Numbered from the stretch's first letter, positions 21,028 through 32,169 are shown. The stretch: DNA of 64,000 nt from Clarireedia homoeocarpa (GCA_001465935.1 LNKV01000042.1:124001-188000), one strand, 5' to 3'. Made by a program: numbers and translations. The notes: a model not told the origin generated them from the letters alone.

Positions 21028-23541
21028 ATGGCGGACGATGGCATGTTAATGAATTTTGAGGTTGGAGATATCCCTCTAGTCACGAAGCAATCTTTCAAAG
21101 GTGGCCGTTGGAAGGATCGATTGGCGGCAAAGAAGATTGCGCAACGCCATCTTACGAAGGGCTCAAATAAACCTGCGACAAGAGAAATCTTCGAAGAACG
21201 GCGACATGATACGAGACAAGACGACTACATTGGACCGGAAGCAAACGCTAGAGCGCCAAAGAGGCAGCGTATTGATGATGGAAACGATCAGGGAGGAAGA
21301 AATGCGAATACTGCAGCCTTTGCTTCCGGAAAACTTCCTCCAGGAAGCATCAACATTGGCGGGAAGAAGTCTATTTCATTCCAAGAAGAAACCAGACCGG
21401 CTTTCGTATCTGGGAAATTACCCCCAGGCAGCATAAATGTTGGTGCAAAAAAGGCGGTCCCAATACAGGAAGAAACAAGACCAGCGTATGTCTCTGGAAA
21501 GCTACCACCAGGTAGTATTAGTGCTGGACGAAGTAGTGATGCTGCTACCAGAAAGCCTGGACAGGTCATATCGTCTCTATTCTCCTTCAATCCTACGTCC
21601 AAAACCACTTTCGATGAGCCTACCGAAGAATTAGAACCAGCGAAACCTTCGAACGCACCATTGACGGAGGAGATGGCGACGTTTACAAATTTGGGTTTAT
21701 CAAGGAGACTTGCAGCACATCTATCTACAAAGCTCGATATGAAGGCACCTACTGCAGTTCAGAAGGCTGCAGTTACACAAATGATCTCAGAGGATAGCGA
21801 TGCATTTATACAGGCAGAGACTGGGTCTGGAAAAACGCTAGCATATCTTCTGCCCATTGTAGAGAGAATTTTGGCGTTGAGCAGTCATGGTATCCAGGTT
21901 CATCGAGACTCGGGTCTGTTTGCTATCGTCCTCGCACCTACTAGAGAACTTTGTAAGCAGATTGCCTCTGTATTAGAAAAGTTACTGCGATGCGCGCCTT
22001 GGATAGTTGGCACAACTGTTATTGGTGGCGAGAGCAAACAATCCGAAAAGGCACGACTTCGGAAAGGTGTTAATATATTGATCGCTACGCCGGGAAGATT
22101 GGCAGATCACCTTGACAATACGGAAGTATTGAATGTGGGTACCGTCAGATGGCTCGTTCTGGACGAAGGGGACCGTTTGATGGAACTTGGTTTTGAGGAA
22201 GAAATCAAAGGTATTGTCGAGAAAATTGGCCGGAGGTCAGTGGACAGGAAGAACGCATCAGAAATGAAGACCTTACCGACACGAAGAGTCACAGTATTGT
22301 GTTCTGCTACGATGAAAATGAATGTGCAACGATTGGGGGAGATCAGTTTGAAGGATGCTGTACACATCCAGGCAGATCCCTCTGAACAGCAGACAGACAA
22401 AAATGGAGCAAATGCTGAGGATAAAGCCTTTTCGGCTCCTGCCCAACTTAAGCAGTCCTATGCTATTGTTCCTGCTAAATTACGTCTTGTTACACTGACA
22501 GCCATCTTGAAACGCGCATTTGCGCGGAGAGGATCAGTCATGAAAGCTATTGTATTCCTATCTTGTGCGGACTCTGTTGACTTTCATTTCTCGCTTTTCA
22601 GCAGGCCTGTAGAAGCTGCAGCAGATGATGCAGAGGAGAAAGTTGAGCTTCCGAAACTTAGCAAGTCCGACCTTACTAAAGAGACCGTCGCACTGGGTAG
22701 TGCATTTTCAAGCAATTCTAATCCAGTAGTATTACATAAACTGCATGGATCGCTGGCACAAAACATCCGAACTGCTACCCTGAAAGCATTTTCAGAGACC
22801 GCAGAGCCATGTGTTATGATCTGTACCGATGTCGCATCTCGAGGTCTTGATCTTCCGAATGTCGATTATGTTATCGAATATGATCCTCCTTTCAGCGCCG
22901 AAGATCATCTGCACCGTGTGGGACGAACTGCTAGAGCAGGTCGTGATGGACGGGCCTTGATATTCCTGATGCCAGGTAGCGAGGAGGAGTACGTCTCCAT
23001 TCTTGCGTCTGGGTATCGTGAAGGAAAGAAGGCCCTGACTCGTCACACTGCGGAAGAATTATTACAGAAAGGATTTGGCGGCATTGGCCGTGAGTGGGAA
23101 GAGCGAGCCACAGAGTGGCAGCTCGAGGTAGAACGATGGACTCTAGATTCGCCTAAATATCTCGAAATGGCACGGCGCGGCTACCAAAGTCATATCAGAG
23201 CTTATGCTACCCATGTCGCGAATGAGCGATCAATATTCGACATGCAGACACTGCATCTTGGTCATTTGGCCAAGGCATTTGCACTGAGAGATAAGCCTGG
23301 TAGCATTAAAGTTCCAGGTTTGCGACCAGCGAAGATGACGAAAGCTGATAGGAGTGTTGCCGCAAGGAAAGCAAAGAGAGGTGATAAGGAAGAAGAGAAA
23401 GCTCCTGAGGGGGAGAGGGTACGAAAACAGAGGATGCTGGAGCTGGATCTGCCAACTGTGGATGGAAACGAAGTAGCTGCGAGAATGAAGAGGAAGATGA
23501 AAGAGCACATGGCTAGTGCGAGTGAGTTCAATATCGGCTGA
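21028..23541 (+). CDS. DBP7: ATP-dependent RNA helicase Dbp7
   Basis: DEAD-box helicase for large-subunit rRNA processing in the nucleolus. From ATG 21028 (MADDGMLMNFEV) it has 837 aa. An in-frame ATG at 20908 would add 40 residues and cannot be excluded. Motifs: Q-motif region FTNLGLSRRLAAHL, motif I AETGSGKT (about 263), APTRELC, TPGR, motif II DEGD (379-382, the Dbp7-typical variant of DEAD), SAT, TDVASRGLD and HRVGRTARAG (about 629). A lysine-rich tail follows. Residues about 97-170 hold three near-identical 28-residue repeats (SGKLPPGSI cores), coded by 84-nt units. The large N-terminal extension and the insert between motifs III and IV are normal for Dbp7. Confidence 0.95.
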   Translation: MADDGMLMNFEVGDIPLVTKQSFKGGRWKDRLAAKKIAQRHLTKGSNKPATREIFEERRHDTRQDDYIGPEANARAPKRQRIDDGNDQGGRNANTAAFASGKLPPGSINIGGKKSISFQEETRPAFVSGKLPPGSINVGAKKAVPIQEETRPAYVSGKLPPGSISAGRSSDAATRKPGQVISSLFSFNPTSKTTFDEPTEELEPAKPSNAPLTEEMATFTNLGLSRRLAAHLSTKLDMKAPTAVQKAAVTQMISEDSDAFIQAETGSGKTLAYLLPIVERILALSSHGIQVHRDSGLFAIVLAPTRELCKQIASVLEKLLRCAPWIVGTTVIGGESKQSEKARLRKGVNILIATPGRLADHLDNTEVLNVGTVRWLVLDEGDRLMELGFEEEIKGIVEKIGRRSVDRKNASEMKTLPTRRVTVLCSATMKMNVQRLGEISLKDAVHIQADPSEQQTDKNGANAEDKAFSAPAQLKQSYAIVPAKLRLVTLTAILKRAFARRGSVMKAIVFLSCADSVDFHFSLFSRPVEAAADDAEEKVELPKLSKSDLTKETVALGSAFSSNSNPVVLHKLHGSLAQNIRTATLKAFSETAEPCVMICTDVASRGLDLPNVDYVIEYDPPFSAEDHLHRVGRTARAGRDGRALIFLMPGSEEEYVSILASGYREGKKALTRHTAEELLQKGFGGIGREWEERATEWQLEVERWTLDSPKYLEMARRGYQSHIRAYATHVANERSIFDMQTLHLGHLAKAFALRDKPGSIKVPGLRPAKMTKADRSVAARKAKRGDKEEEKAPEGERVRKQRMLELDLPTVDGNEVAARMKRKMKEHMASASEFNIG
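21316..21540 (+). repeat. 84-nt in-frame repeat within DBP7
   Basis: Two full 84-nt units (21316-21399 and 21400-21483) and a partial third encode AFASGKLPPGSIN..., AFVSGKLPPGSIN... and AYVSGKLPPGSIS.... Protein identity is higher than DNA identity, since many third positions differ. The duplication is therefore not recent and the peptide has been kept. Confidence 0.9.
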
Positions 23542-24624
23542 GCCTAGAATAGTGGAGAACAATCGAATAATATACATGCGGGACGACGGCCAGCCAGCCT
23601 ACTGGAATGATTATTAACCTGCCACCAATAATTTTCGTTCACTTCCTTTCTCATTATGATTTCTGTTTAACATATTGTTTCTATCTTCCATCGTTCAAAT
23701 ATAAGAAGCACACTACTTCCCAGAACGTTCGCTGCTGTGCTAGTAAGTGAGCCGCATTGAAATAATAGCGGACAATACATGCGTGCATAGTCGCGTAGAG
23801 GGAGTAAAACCCTAATCTGGCTATGTTCAAGCGCCAAATATCAAAGCTCCGCTGTTCAGTGTTTGTCTTTCATGTTTGATTCGTCTATTGTTTTCCTTCC
23901 AGCGTTAATCCTCGAGTTATAGCTCTATCTCCGTGTGCTGGCTCATGACGTTGAATGAATGCACTTATGCATTTCAGTAATGTAAAAGGGGAAGCGATCA
24001 TGTGACCGACATGAATGAATTTTTGACACCTTCCCTACGCTTTCTCTGCATATCAAGCTGGAGATTCTACATGAGAAGCGGAGGAGAGACATGTCATTAT
24101 TTGATAGTTCTTAGATATTTACTTACTAGATGGTATACTTCTTCCTGCTTTTATTTCGATAAGTTATCTATCATTTTATTTACTTTTGTTCACCATGGCA
24201 CCTGCCGTTGTCGATGAATCCAACACTACCCGATCATGTCATATATAACTTACTCTTCGCTGAAACATCATTGAAATTTATGTGAATATCTCTTATATGT
24301 GAATATCTCTTATTACTTTGGTGAACACATGTCTTTCGAGATCAGAGGTCGTGCTGCGATACGAGATCTCTGTATTCAGCCATGCAGTTCGAATTTCTTG
24401 CGCAGAGATCGTCGTTTTAGATAGGGACAGTTTTTTTCGGAATTCGTTCTCATCGCATCTTATCTGTTAGGAGATTGCTTGCTGCAACATATTTGAATGA
24501 TTCACTCAAGGTAAGAATGGTGACTATCAAGCTTCCCCATGCATATACCATTCGCTGAAATAACGCAGTGCTTTTAGAAGTTCTGCTCTCCATCCATCTA
24601 TGAAACTTGATTACTAGGAGATTG
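23542..24624. other. intergenic, nothing recognised
   Basis: Spacer between DBP7 and the next plus-strand gene, AT-rich, with a short direct repeat GTGAATATCTCTTAT around 24281-24313. No supported frame. Confidence 0.5.
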
Positions 24625-26194
24625 ATGTCAATAGAAGAAGTCGTTCTCATGATTCCCGTGGAAGAATCGATCTTGAGCTCGCCTCAGTTGGAGCTATGCG
24701 CCGCGGAACTACTCCTCCGCTGGCCATGCTCTGCGCCAATAAATCCGGCATTTGCGGACTTTGCTGCCGCCATTATTATTTATCGAGCTCTGCAGCCATC
24801 TTTCAACCTCCAACAACCTCCCAATGGTAGGGACTCTCCCCAACAGCAGGAAGACTGCTGCGCTTTCAACGAAGCATACGAATATTTCCTCGCGGGGTAT
24901 CACAGTCCGCCTCAGATATCAAGGCAACTTGATCTTAGCGTGCAACCAAGCAGCAGTACGATTGACGATATTTCTATTCGAGATATTCCTAAAGCACTCG
25001 GTGGCCAACCATTGTCTGTTTTATGCAGCGCTATACATGAAACTTTTACTAAATCATCATCTCATGAGCCCATGATTGAGGGAGGATCCACCTCTGTTGC
25101 ATCAGAATATCATCTGGTGTTAACAGCAGAGTGTGCAAAAATTTCTGCAGCTACCAATTCCCAACACAAGAACACCGAAAAAGTAACATCCACCATACAC
25201 ACACGCCTCTCCCTTTGCGCTTCACCTTCCTGTCGATCGCTTTCAATACCATCCACTCCAATAGATATTAGCTGGCCGATTAGCAAAATGGATTACCGAG
25301 TGATTCGTGAAAATATGGCGAAGATGGATGGTGTCCTGGATAGACCACTTTCCGATGCTGATTTCATTGCTAGTCATTTGCAACGCAATCATGAAAGCAC
25401 CGACGATCCGTTGCTGTGGTATTCTTAGGAGCGCCAAAGAGGCGCTGTTCTTCAAAAACCAAGGTGAGAGCGCGGCGTTTGCTGAGAGATATGGCTGACT
25501 TGCGACTTCATTTTCTTGAAGAGAGCTCCGCCCACTCAGTATTTTTTATTAATCACGCATCAAAACTTGTAGGAACGAACAGAAAGCTCCAAGCTGGACC
25601 TATCGATACCACGTTTCCAGTCTCAAATCAGAAGACCAGGTAAGATTAAGATCAAACATTCGCTTAACTCCATTAACTTCTATACACCAAATCTCAATTC
25701 TAACTCAACCAGCAGCTACTCCAAATGAAAGAGCATCAAGCTCAGCGACTCAACACTGCCGTCTTCTGCACCTACGAAACCAGCTACCAACAAAACGCTA
25801 AGAGTCATCTTCTACAACCTCAGCCGTCACTGCCCGCGGACTTCAAGACATACTATCAACGAGGGAAGAAAGGGCCACATGGTCGTGCAAAACGTGTCTC
25901 CCCTGGAGTTCCCTAATACAGCATATCTTTCGATTTGGCAGACGATCTGGAGAAGCCAGAGCAAGAATTGAAGAGATACGCACAACTGATGTTCAAGCAC
26001 CAAACAAGTATACATCTACCACAACAAGCCAAGTCGCATCAACAGAGATACAAGCCACTACAACCACCAGCTATGCAACCAAAGCACCATCTTTCTACGA
26101 CTCCATACAAACCTCACCAACCAAACCCGTCCACAAAAACATGGAATCGAAGGATCCGACGCCGACGGCGAATGGAAAGAAGACACAGAGATGA
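24625..26194 (+). CDS. unrecognised four-exon gene with one frame break
   Basis: Coding-like frames link into one model from ATG 24625 (MSIEEVVLMIPVEES). Exon 1 ends 25463, exon 2 is 25522-25639, exon 3 25746-25881 and exon 4 25922-26194. Introns: GTGAGA...CTTGAAG (58 nt, CTGAC branch), GTAAGA...CTCAG (106 nt) and GTCGTG...CTAATACAG (40 nt). The model gives about 454 aa, provided one base is discounted in ATTCTTAGG near 25424-25430. There the frame hits TAG, yet dropping one T reads smoothly LLWYS-RSAKEALFFKNQ. The protein is Ser/Thr/Gln-rich with a basic middle (FGRRSGEARARIEE) and no known domain. The break may be a real disabling shift, an assembly error or a frameshift site. Exon 3-4 borders are the least certain. 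Confidence 0.5.
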
Positions 26195-26931
26195 TCAATA
26201 CCAGTCAAAGCCAAGTTCAACAACGATGATCGACGTTTAACTGACTACGACTAGTTCTGTGTTTGGAACATGCAGCTGAATGTGGCGTTTGGGGCGAGTG
26301 TCAAATGTTTCACCATGCGGGGAAGGCGTGTTTGTAGCCATTTAGAAACACTTATGCTTTTTACCTTTGGTCTTCTTGGAGTATTGGTATTTGCGTACTT
26401 CTGGATTTTCTTTTAGTTGGTATTGAGGGAGATTGGAATGATGATTGTTGGTATCACACACAAGAACATAAATAGAAAGACGATGGGTTTTAGCATGCGG
26501 TCTCTTCAGCCCCTGGAAGAATTTAGTCGTTCGTTTTGACATTTGGTCTTACCTTGCAATTTTTCACTGGCCTGAGTGACAGTAAAAGTCTAGACCATTA
26601 GGAAGAAAACAGATTGTCTTTACTGGTAGCATTGATATTCAATTAATATAGATGACAAACGAAATATTTCATTCATTCTCCAAAATCTCTCTTCCAGATC
26701 TATGTTAGTCGTCTGTCGACGCCTATCTCTGTTCCGAAGTGAAAGTTTCTCCGCCTTTCAGTGTTATTAATGATTGTGATGATGCTGCCTTGTAATTCAA
26801 GAGAGTCTCCTGCTCGCCGCCACACAACCCAAAACCCTATCCAGATATCCTATCCAACACATATCCTACACCAATCACATACTCGTACAATGATCCCAGT
26901 GATACATTGAGCCTAATCAGCATTTCTCAAC
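26195..26931. other. intergenic between convergent genes
   Basis: 3' flanks of two convergent unrecognised genes. AT-rich and without supported frames. Confidence 0.5.
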
Positions 26932-27377
26932 CTAATACAAACATCCTTTGCTTGCTTTTTTTGCATGATATACAACGCATCTTCCAATACCACATCCAGA
27001 TGCTGTTCTTGAAGGTGGCTCGGATACATCCGACTCATATGTATGCTGACAATCCGAGACTACTGCAGTTGAGGCGATTGCCTTTTCTTTCATGAGGGAG
27101 ATGCTATTTGAGTATCATTAGTATGGTGTAAGCAGTTCAGGTGAGGATCGCTAACTTACTCGTCCTCAGAGTAACCTGGGAACATTACTGCGGGACCTTC
27201 CTGGAAGTTGAAGGGAGCACTCTTTAAGGTATATGTTAGTATGGTACTGGGTGGAGGGTGGATCGAGAGAGAACTGACTATGGAGATGGGTTTGCGGGGT
27301 TTTTCTTTCAATCCTAAGGTTTCGGCGCATTTGCTACCAAATCTCGAAAGAGCGGCTTTGAAGTGTGTGCAGGACAT
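26932..27377 (-). CDS. small unrecognised protein, 129 aa, two exons
   Basis: From ATG 27377 (MSCTHFKAALSRFG) the frame runs through exon 1 to 27160. It then resumes at 27103 after a 56-nt intron with a textbook GTAAGT donor, an ACTAAT branch and an AAATAG acceptor, and ends at TAG 26932. Exons of 218 and 172 nt give exactly 130 codons. The protein has no signal peptide. It carries a Pro/aromatic stretch (SAPFNFQEGPAVMFPGYSE) and a Cys-rich tail (SGCGIGRCVVYH). I do not know the family. Strong splice signals and frame agreement are the support; conservation would need checking. Confidence 0.6.
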
Positions 27378-28729
27378 TGTAAGGCAGGTATATGTTGTGG
27401 TGCGGGGTGAAACGAGTGTATATGCTTATGCTGTATGTATGCAGAGCTCAATCGACTTGCAGTATGATAGTATAGCTGTGATTGATGATCTTATGTGAAT
27501 TATGAGAACGGGTATCGAAGGCAGACGCGCTTGCAGGAATTTTGTTAATATATTGAAAACGCGTGATGTGGAATGACAGTCATGAGAGGAAGATCGAAAA
27601 AGAAATGAAATAGAATTGAAGAAATGTATGGTAGGAGAGAACTGCTGAAGAGCTGTCTGCCGTTTGCTCGAGGAAACCGGCGATGATTGAAGTATTATAT
27701 TGAGAGTGAAAAACAAGAGAAATCTTTCTGGATATATTTGAGAAATGGCTGTCAAGGGCAACAGCACTATTAAATGTGAAATTACACAGAGTCAGTATCA
27801 CAATGCCGTACTACTTCGGATGTGGCAGGAATCCCATTCTTTGGTACGCTTCAACCGGCGACGTAACGTGGCGGATTCCTTACTCCTGGGCTTTGGGATT
27901 TAGACCATGTTTAGTGGCTGCCTTCATGTTCTAGAATGTTGATGACTGCGACAATCGTCGCTTCTTTCCCGTAGATGGGCGAGGAGCTGAAAAAGACGTT
28001 CACTGTCAGAATCGTTTCATGACAGTCATGTCAATCATGTCAGTCATACCTGGGCTCAGATATTAGTTTAGGGTATTGCACACACACCAAGATAGATCGA
28101 AAGATATCTAACATCGCCGAGCAATTTTGGACGGATTCAAAAGTAAGCCAAGAAGACGCGGGATGACACCGGAAAGATTGCGGAATAAGGGAACTGCGTG
28201 GAATGTGAGGGAGTATGACAGGACACTGAGAAGATAGGAAATTTTGGTCATGTGACGCTCCCGTACAACCCCAAGGGTGACTTGGATTTCTTGCAGTAAG
28301 GCGTACGTTCCCGTGTTTCCTCGCCTTGCTTAGCCAATTAGATCACACCCTTGCATGTATTTTAGCAATGGATCGGCCTTTTATCCTGACACAAAAATTC
28401 CTCGATGGGTGTATCACTAATTAAATTTCAAATTGTCCGGGCATGGAAATGATATTCTGTGTTGCAATGGCGCTTGTCGAACCGGCAAAGGCCGTCGATC
28501 CCTGGTTGATGCTCGATACCTGCAGAAACTGGGGGAACCAATGTATTTTCAGCATCGAGGAAGCTAAGGTACATTCGTCTATATGAATCCTTCCGTCGCT
28601 TATTCCAACAATGTCGTAAGGTCGGTGACAGTTATCGATTGTGGCTCGCCCACTGGCGTAAAAGGCTCAAAAGTCGTTCGACAACTTGTGCCACGCACAC
28701 ACGACTGTAGGAAGTGATACCTACTGTCA
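27378..28729. other. 1.35 kb intergenic, nothing recognised
   Basis: Promoter side of the 129-aa gene and 3' side of the aldehyde dehydrogenase gene. A small direct repeat CATGACAGTCATGTCAATCATGTCAGTCAT-like cluster of GTCAT words lies at 28018-28048. No supported frame. Confidence 0.45.
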
Positions 28730-30299
28730 TCACTTGGGATAGTCCTTCAAGTGGAAACTCTTCAGCTTGACAAATTGGTCGAACCCAAACTTGCTTAGAG
28801 TGACGCCTTTTCCAGAATTCTTCCATCCAGTCCACGCAAGATCCTGTGAAAAAGTGTTAGCGAAGCAATCCGGAGCTTGGAGGTTGTAAAATCACTTACA
28901 GCGCTTGGGAAGTCGCACCTGTTGACGAAAACAGTGCCAGCTTCGATATCCTCCGCTAGTTCAGCTCCTTTAGTGGTATCCTTCGTCCAGATAGAGGCAG
29001 TCAAACCGAACTCGCTGTCGTTCATGAGCTTGATGGCTTCCGCCTCAGACGTCACTTTCATGACCGGGATCACTGGACCAAAGGTTTCCTCGGTCATCAC
29101 AGTCATGCTGTGGTCAACATTAGCGAGGAGGGTCGGCTTGACATAGTTGCCATCTGGTGGTGGAGATTGGAAGCTCTGGTTCTCCGGAGTAAGATCCTTG
29201 GCTCCTTTATCCAAAGCATCCTTGATATGTGCTTCTATTGTCTCCTTTGAGCGTTTCGAGACGACTGGACCCACATGCTGCAGAAGGAGGCGGCCGTAAG
29301 TATTCAGCCGACGATAATTGCAGGAAAGGTACTTACCGTTTCTTTGTCCAGGGGATCGCCCAGCTTGTAGTTCTTCAGGACATTCTGCACTGCCTCGAGG
29401 AAGGAGTCATAGATCTTCTCGTCTACATATACCCTTTCTAAACTGCAGCAACTCTGACCGGAGTTAAACACAGCTCCATCAACAATTTCTTCAGCTGCCC
29501 ATGCTATATCAACATCGTGCCTAACATATGCTGGATCCTTTCCCCCAAGTTCTAGTCCTACATTTACAATCCTGTCGGCTGCAGCCTTGCTAACTGCTAG
29601 ACCACCAGCGACGGAGCCAGTGAAACAAACTAGTTTTATCTTCGGGTCTCGAACGATCGATTCGATAATAAGAGGAGAGCCACAGTGGAAGTATTGGATG
29701 ACATTATCGGGGAGGCCGGCCTCGGAGAAGATGGATGCAATGTGCTCGACGATTGTGGGAGTCTGAGGAGATGGCTTCAAGATGACAGAGTTACCAGCAA
29801 GAAGGGCAGGAATCAGGGAGTTCACGAGAATAAGATATGGATACTACGCATTATTAGTTGATATATAACTACTAATTCTTGAAGTTAAACTCACATTCCA
29901 TGCAAATAAAATCAGACATGGACCAACTGGAACCTTTCGAATGAACCTCTTGAATCCTTTCTCTGGCTCTCCATCTGTGTCCTTCAATGCGTCTTCACTG
30001 ATCTTTAACAAATGCTGACCTCGCACCACAGCAGTGCTGATTTCCTTTCCAGTATAAGCGATTGGTCTGCCCATCTGCTCAGTCAACTCCTTCGCCAGTT
30101 CATCCTGCTTATCACCGAGAATTTTGAGAGCCTTCTTGACAATTTCTTGACGTTCTTTGAGTGAAGTTTGTCGGAACTTCAAGAATGCTTCAGTGGCGGT
30201 GATAGGAAGCTGCTGAAGCTCTTCCGGGGATATGCCATTCCTTGTTAGAATAGGCTTGTTGGAGATGGGAGAAATAGTTGTGATAGTTTCGACCGACAT
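28730..30299 (-). CDS. aldehyde dehydrogenase (SSADH-like)
   Basis: NAD(P)-dependent aldehyde dehydrogenase of 467 aa in four exons: 29895-30299, 29337-29843, 28900-29277 and 28730-28843. Introns of 51, 59 and 56 nt all have GT-AG ends and the coding total is whole codons. Seen: FAWN-YPYL substrate-channel region, KPSPQTP cofactor contact, FTGSVAGG Rossmann loop, general base Glu233 in LELGGKDP, catalytic Cys267 in NSGQSCC, EETFGPV, SEFGLTASIW and a C-terminal GVTLSKFGFDQFVKLKSFH. The start MSVETI is the first ATG. The layout matches fungal succinate-semialdehyde/broad aldehyde dehydrogenases, slightly short at the N-terminus. Substrate cannot be told from sequence. Confidence 0.93.
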
Positions 30300-30588
30300 T
30301 TTTTGGTTCAACTTGTAATGTGTACACCGTTGAAGGTCTTTGTAAATTTAAATAAGACCCCTGAGAAATTTGTTCTAGTATACAGGCGCTGCAAGATGAT
30401 GGTAGTGGGATGGTGGGGATGAACGAGTCAAGCTATCAGTGACGTGAGAAAGCCTATCGCATGCAGTTTAGTAAAGTTCTTACTCCGCACAGGGGGGCCG
30501 AAGCTGTTCCGATACGCTAAAATTTTTAAAAATTGCGCTCAGTTGCAGGGACAAACGAAGTTCTCCCGACATCAACAGACAAGACAAC
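30300..30588. promoter_or_regulatory. divergent promoter ALDH/ESF2
   Basis: 289 bp between two divergent start codons. It must contain both promoters; no specific site is evident by eye. Confidence 0.55.
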
Positions 30589-31530
30589 ATGGCGACGAGA
30601 AAGCATAACGATTTCCTGGACATCGAAGAGAGTGATGAAAATGAGAGTCAGGGATATAACTCGGAGGCCGAGGATTTGAAAAAAGGTGGTAGAAGCCCCA
30701 AGCGGAGGAAGGTCGAGGACGAGGAGAGCGATAATGAGGAGATCGAGCGGAATGAGGACTCCGAGCGCGAGGAACAAGACGAGGAAGACGAGCAAGACAA
30801 ATCGATTATACGCTCAGAATCATTAGAGCTGCCGGGGGTTTCAAAGCCACTCACGAAGAAGAACCTTGTCGCAAGCGCAGCCGCGATAAGAAAATCCGGC
30901 GTAGTTTATCTATCTCGAATACCACCTTTCATGAAACCCACGAAGCTACGATCACTTCTTGAACCATACGGTGACATCAATCGTATATTCCTCACTCCGG
31001 AAGATCCTGCATCGCACACACGAAGAGTTCGGAACGGGGGAAACAAAAAGCGGTCGTTCGTGGATGGTTGGGTGGAGTTCGTTAAGAAGGCTGATGCGAA
31101 AAGGGCATGCGAATTGCTGAATGCAAAGACAATTGGTGGAAAGAAAGGAAGCTATTATCATGATGATGTTTGGAATCTATTGTATTTGAAAGGTTTCAAA
31201 TGGAACAACCTGACGGAACAAATCGCGGCCGAGAATGCTGAAAGGACAAGCAGGATGAGGGCCGAAATTAGCAAGACGACGAAGGAGAACAAGGAATTCG
31301 TGCAGAATGTAGAGCGCGCAAAGATGTTGGAAGGCATGCAGTCTAAGAAATCGGCGAAGAGAAGAAAGGACGAGGACCGGGACGGTACAAAGGAGGAATC
31401 GGTTGATTCGAAGAAACAGAAGACCAATGCTGAACGGCCAAGGCATTTCAAACAGAACGTTGTTGCATCGAAGAATAAATCACAGGATCAGCCAGAGCAG
31501 GTCAAGAGAGTACTGAGTAAGATTTTCTAG
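30589..31530 (+). CDS. ESF2: 18S rRNA-processing factor Esf2
   Basis: 313-aa nucleolar RNA-binding protein of the Esf2/ABT1 family, a U3 small-subunit processome factor that activates Dbp8. An acidic, Glu/Asp/Ser-rich N-terminal third (ESDENESQG, DNEEIERNED) is followed by an atypical RRM near residues 104-200. It begins GVVYLSRIPPFMKPTKLR and contains GDINRIFLTPED, SFVDGWVEFVKKADAKR and GSYYHDDVWNLLYLKGFKWNNLTEQ. A long basic helical tail follows. Single exon with ATG in a good context (ACAACATGG). Its last 51 nt overlap the coding end of the convergent gene on the other strand. Confidence 0.93.
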   Translation: MATRKHNDFLDIEESDENESQGYNSEAEDLKKGGRSPKRRKVEDEESDNEEIERNEDSEREEQDEEDEQDKSIIRSESLELPGVSKPLTKKNLVASAAAIRKSGVVYLSRIPPFMKPTKLRSLLEPYGDINRIFLTPEDPASHTRRVRNGGNKKRSFVDGWVEFVKKADAKRACELLNAKTIGGKKGSYYHDDVWNLLYLKGFKWNNLTEQIAAENAERTSRMRAEISKTTKENKEFVQNVERAKMLEGMQSKKSAKRRKDEDRDGTKEESVDSKKQKTNAERPRHFKQNVVASKNKSQDQPEQVKRVLSKIF

Positions 31531-32169
31531 GTTAATCAAATCCATTGCGGGCAAGAGTGCTGCTGTAATGTTTCTCGTCCCCAATCTTTCAATGCAAGAG
31601 TCATAGAAAACTTCAAAGGCTTTCCTCAGTCCTTTCAAATTGGTATTCCTGCCGGACGCAACTGCTTCCTTCTCCAATTTTTCCACCTCTTTCTCAGCCA
31701 CTGCACTCCACGTCTCAATAGCTTGAAGATTATCTTCCAATTTCGCTGAGAGTTTTGCGCCTCGTATACCTAATGTCCATCGCCGTTTGTAATCCTGAAG
31801 GTTGAGGCGAAATCCAGGAAGATGCATCTCTACGTCTTTCCATATTGCTCGTAAGACGTTATATGCACTAGGCTCATTATAGAGAGGACTGGCTATGTGC
31901 GCTGTCCAGTCATGTATGGTTGCAGCTACATTTTTTCCCCTGCAAGGAGCACAATATCGAGGATCGAGCCTCGCGATTATTCCTGTCTGTTGCTGGATAG
32001 CTTTGATTTCTCCATCTACAGCATATTCAGCCCATGCGGAAGGGAAAGCTTCAAGAGACGGATCAAGCTTTGTTCTTTGATTTGTTGCGAGATTGCAGTA
32101 GAATTTCGTTCTATCGCATGCCTCTCTTTGCTCCCACCAGTCAGGCCTGGTGATACTGGTGCTAGTCAT
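31480..32169 (-). CDS. unrecognised protein, 229 aa
   Basis: Continuous frame from ATG (MTSTSITRPDWWEQREACDR) to TGA inside the 3' coding end of ESF2. No signal peptide. Contains a Cys pair (RYCAPCRGKN), many Trp residues (DWWEQ, AWAEY, HDWTAHI, RAIWKDVE) and a helical Glu/Lys segment (AVAEKEVEKLEKEAV). I do not recognise the family. The length, codon pattern and lack of any competing frame for most of its length support a gene. The extreme C-terminal hydrophobic end, which overlaps ESF2, is the least certain part and could be altered by an unseen intron. Confidence 0.6.
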   Translation of the reverse strand: MTSTSITRPDWWEQREACDRTKFYCNLATNQRTKLDPSLEAFPSAWAEYAVDGEIKAIQQQTGIIARLDPRYCAPCRGKNVAATIHDWTAHIASPLYNEPSAYNVLRAIWKDVEMHLPGFRLNLQDYKRRWTLGIRGAKLSAKLEDNLQAIETWSAVAEKEVEKLEKEAVASGRNTNLKGLRKAFEVFYDSCIERLGTRNITAALLPAMDLINLENLTQYSLDLLWLIL

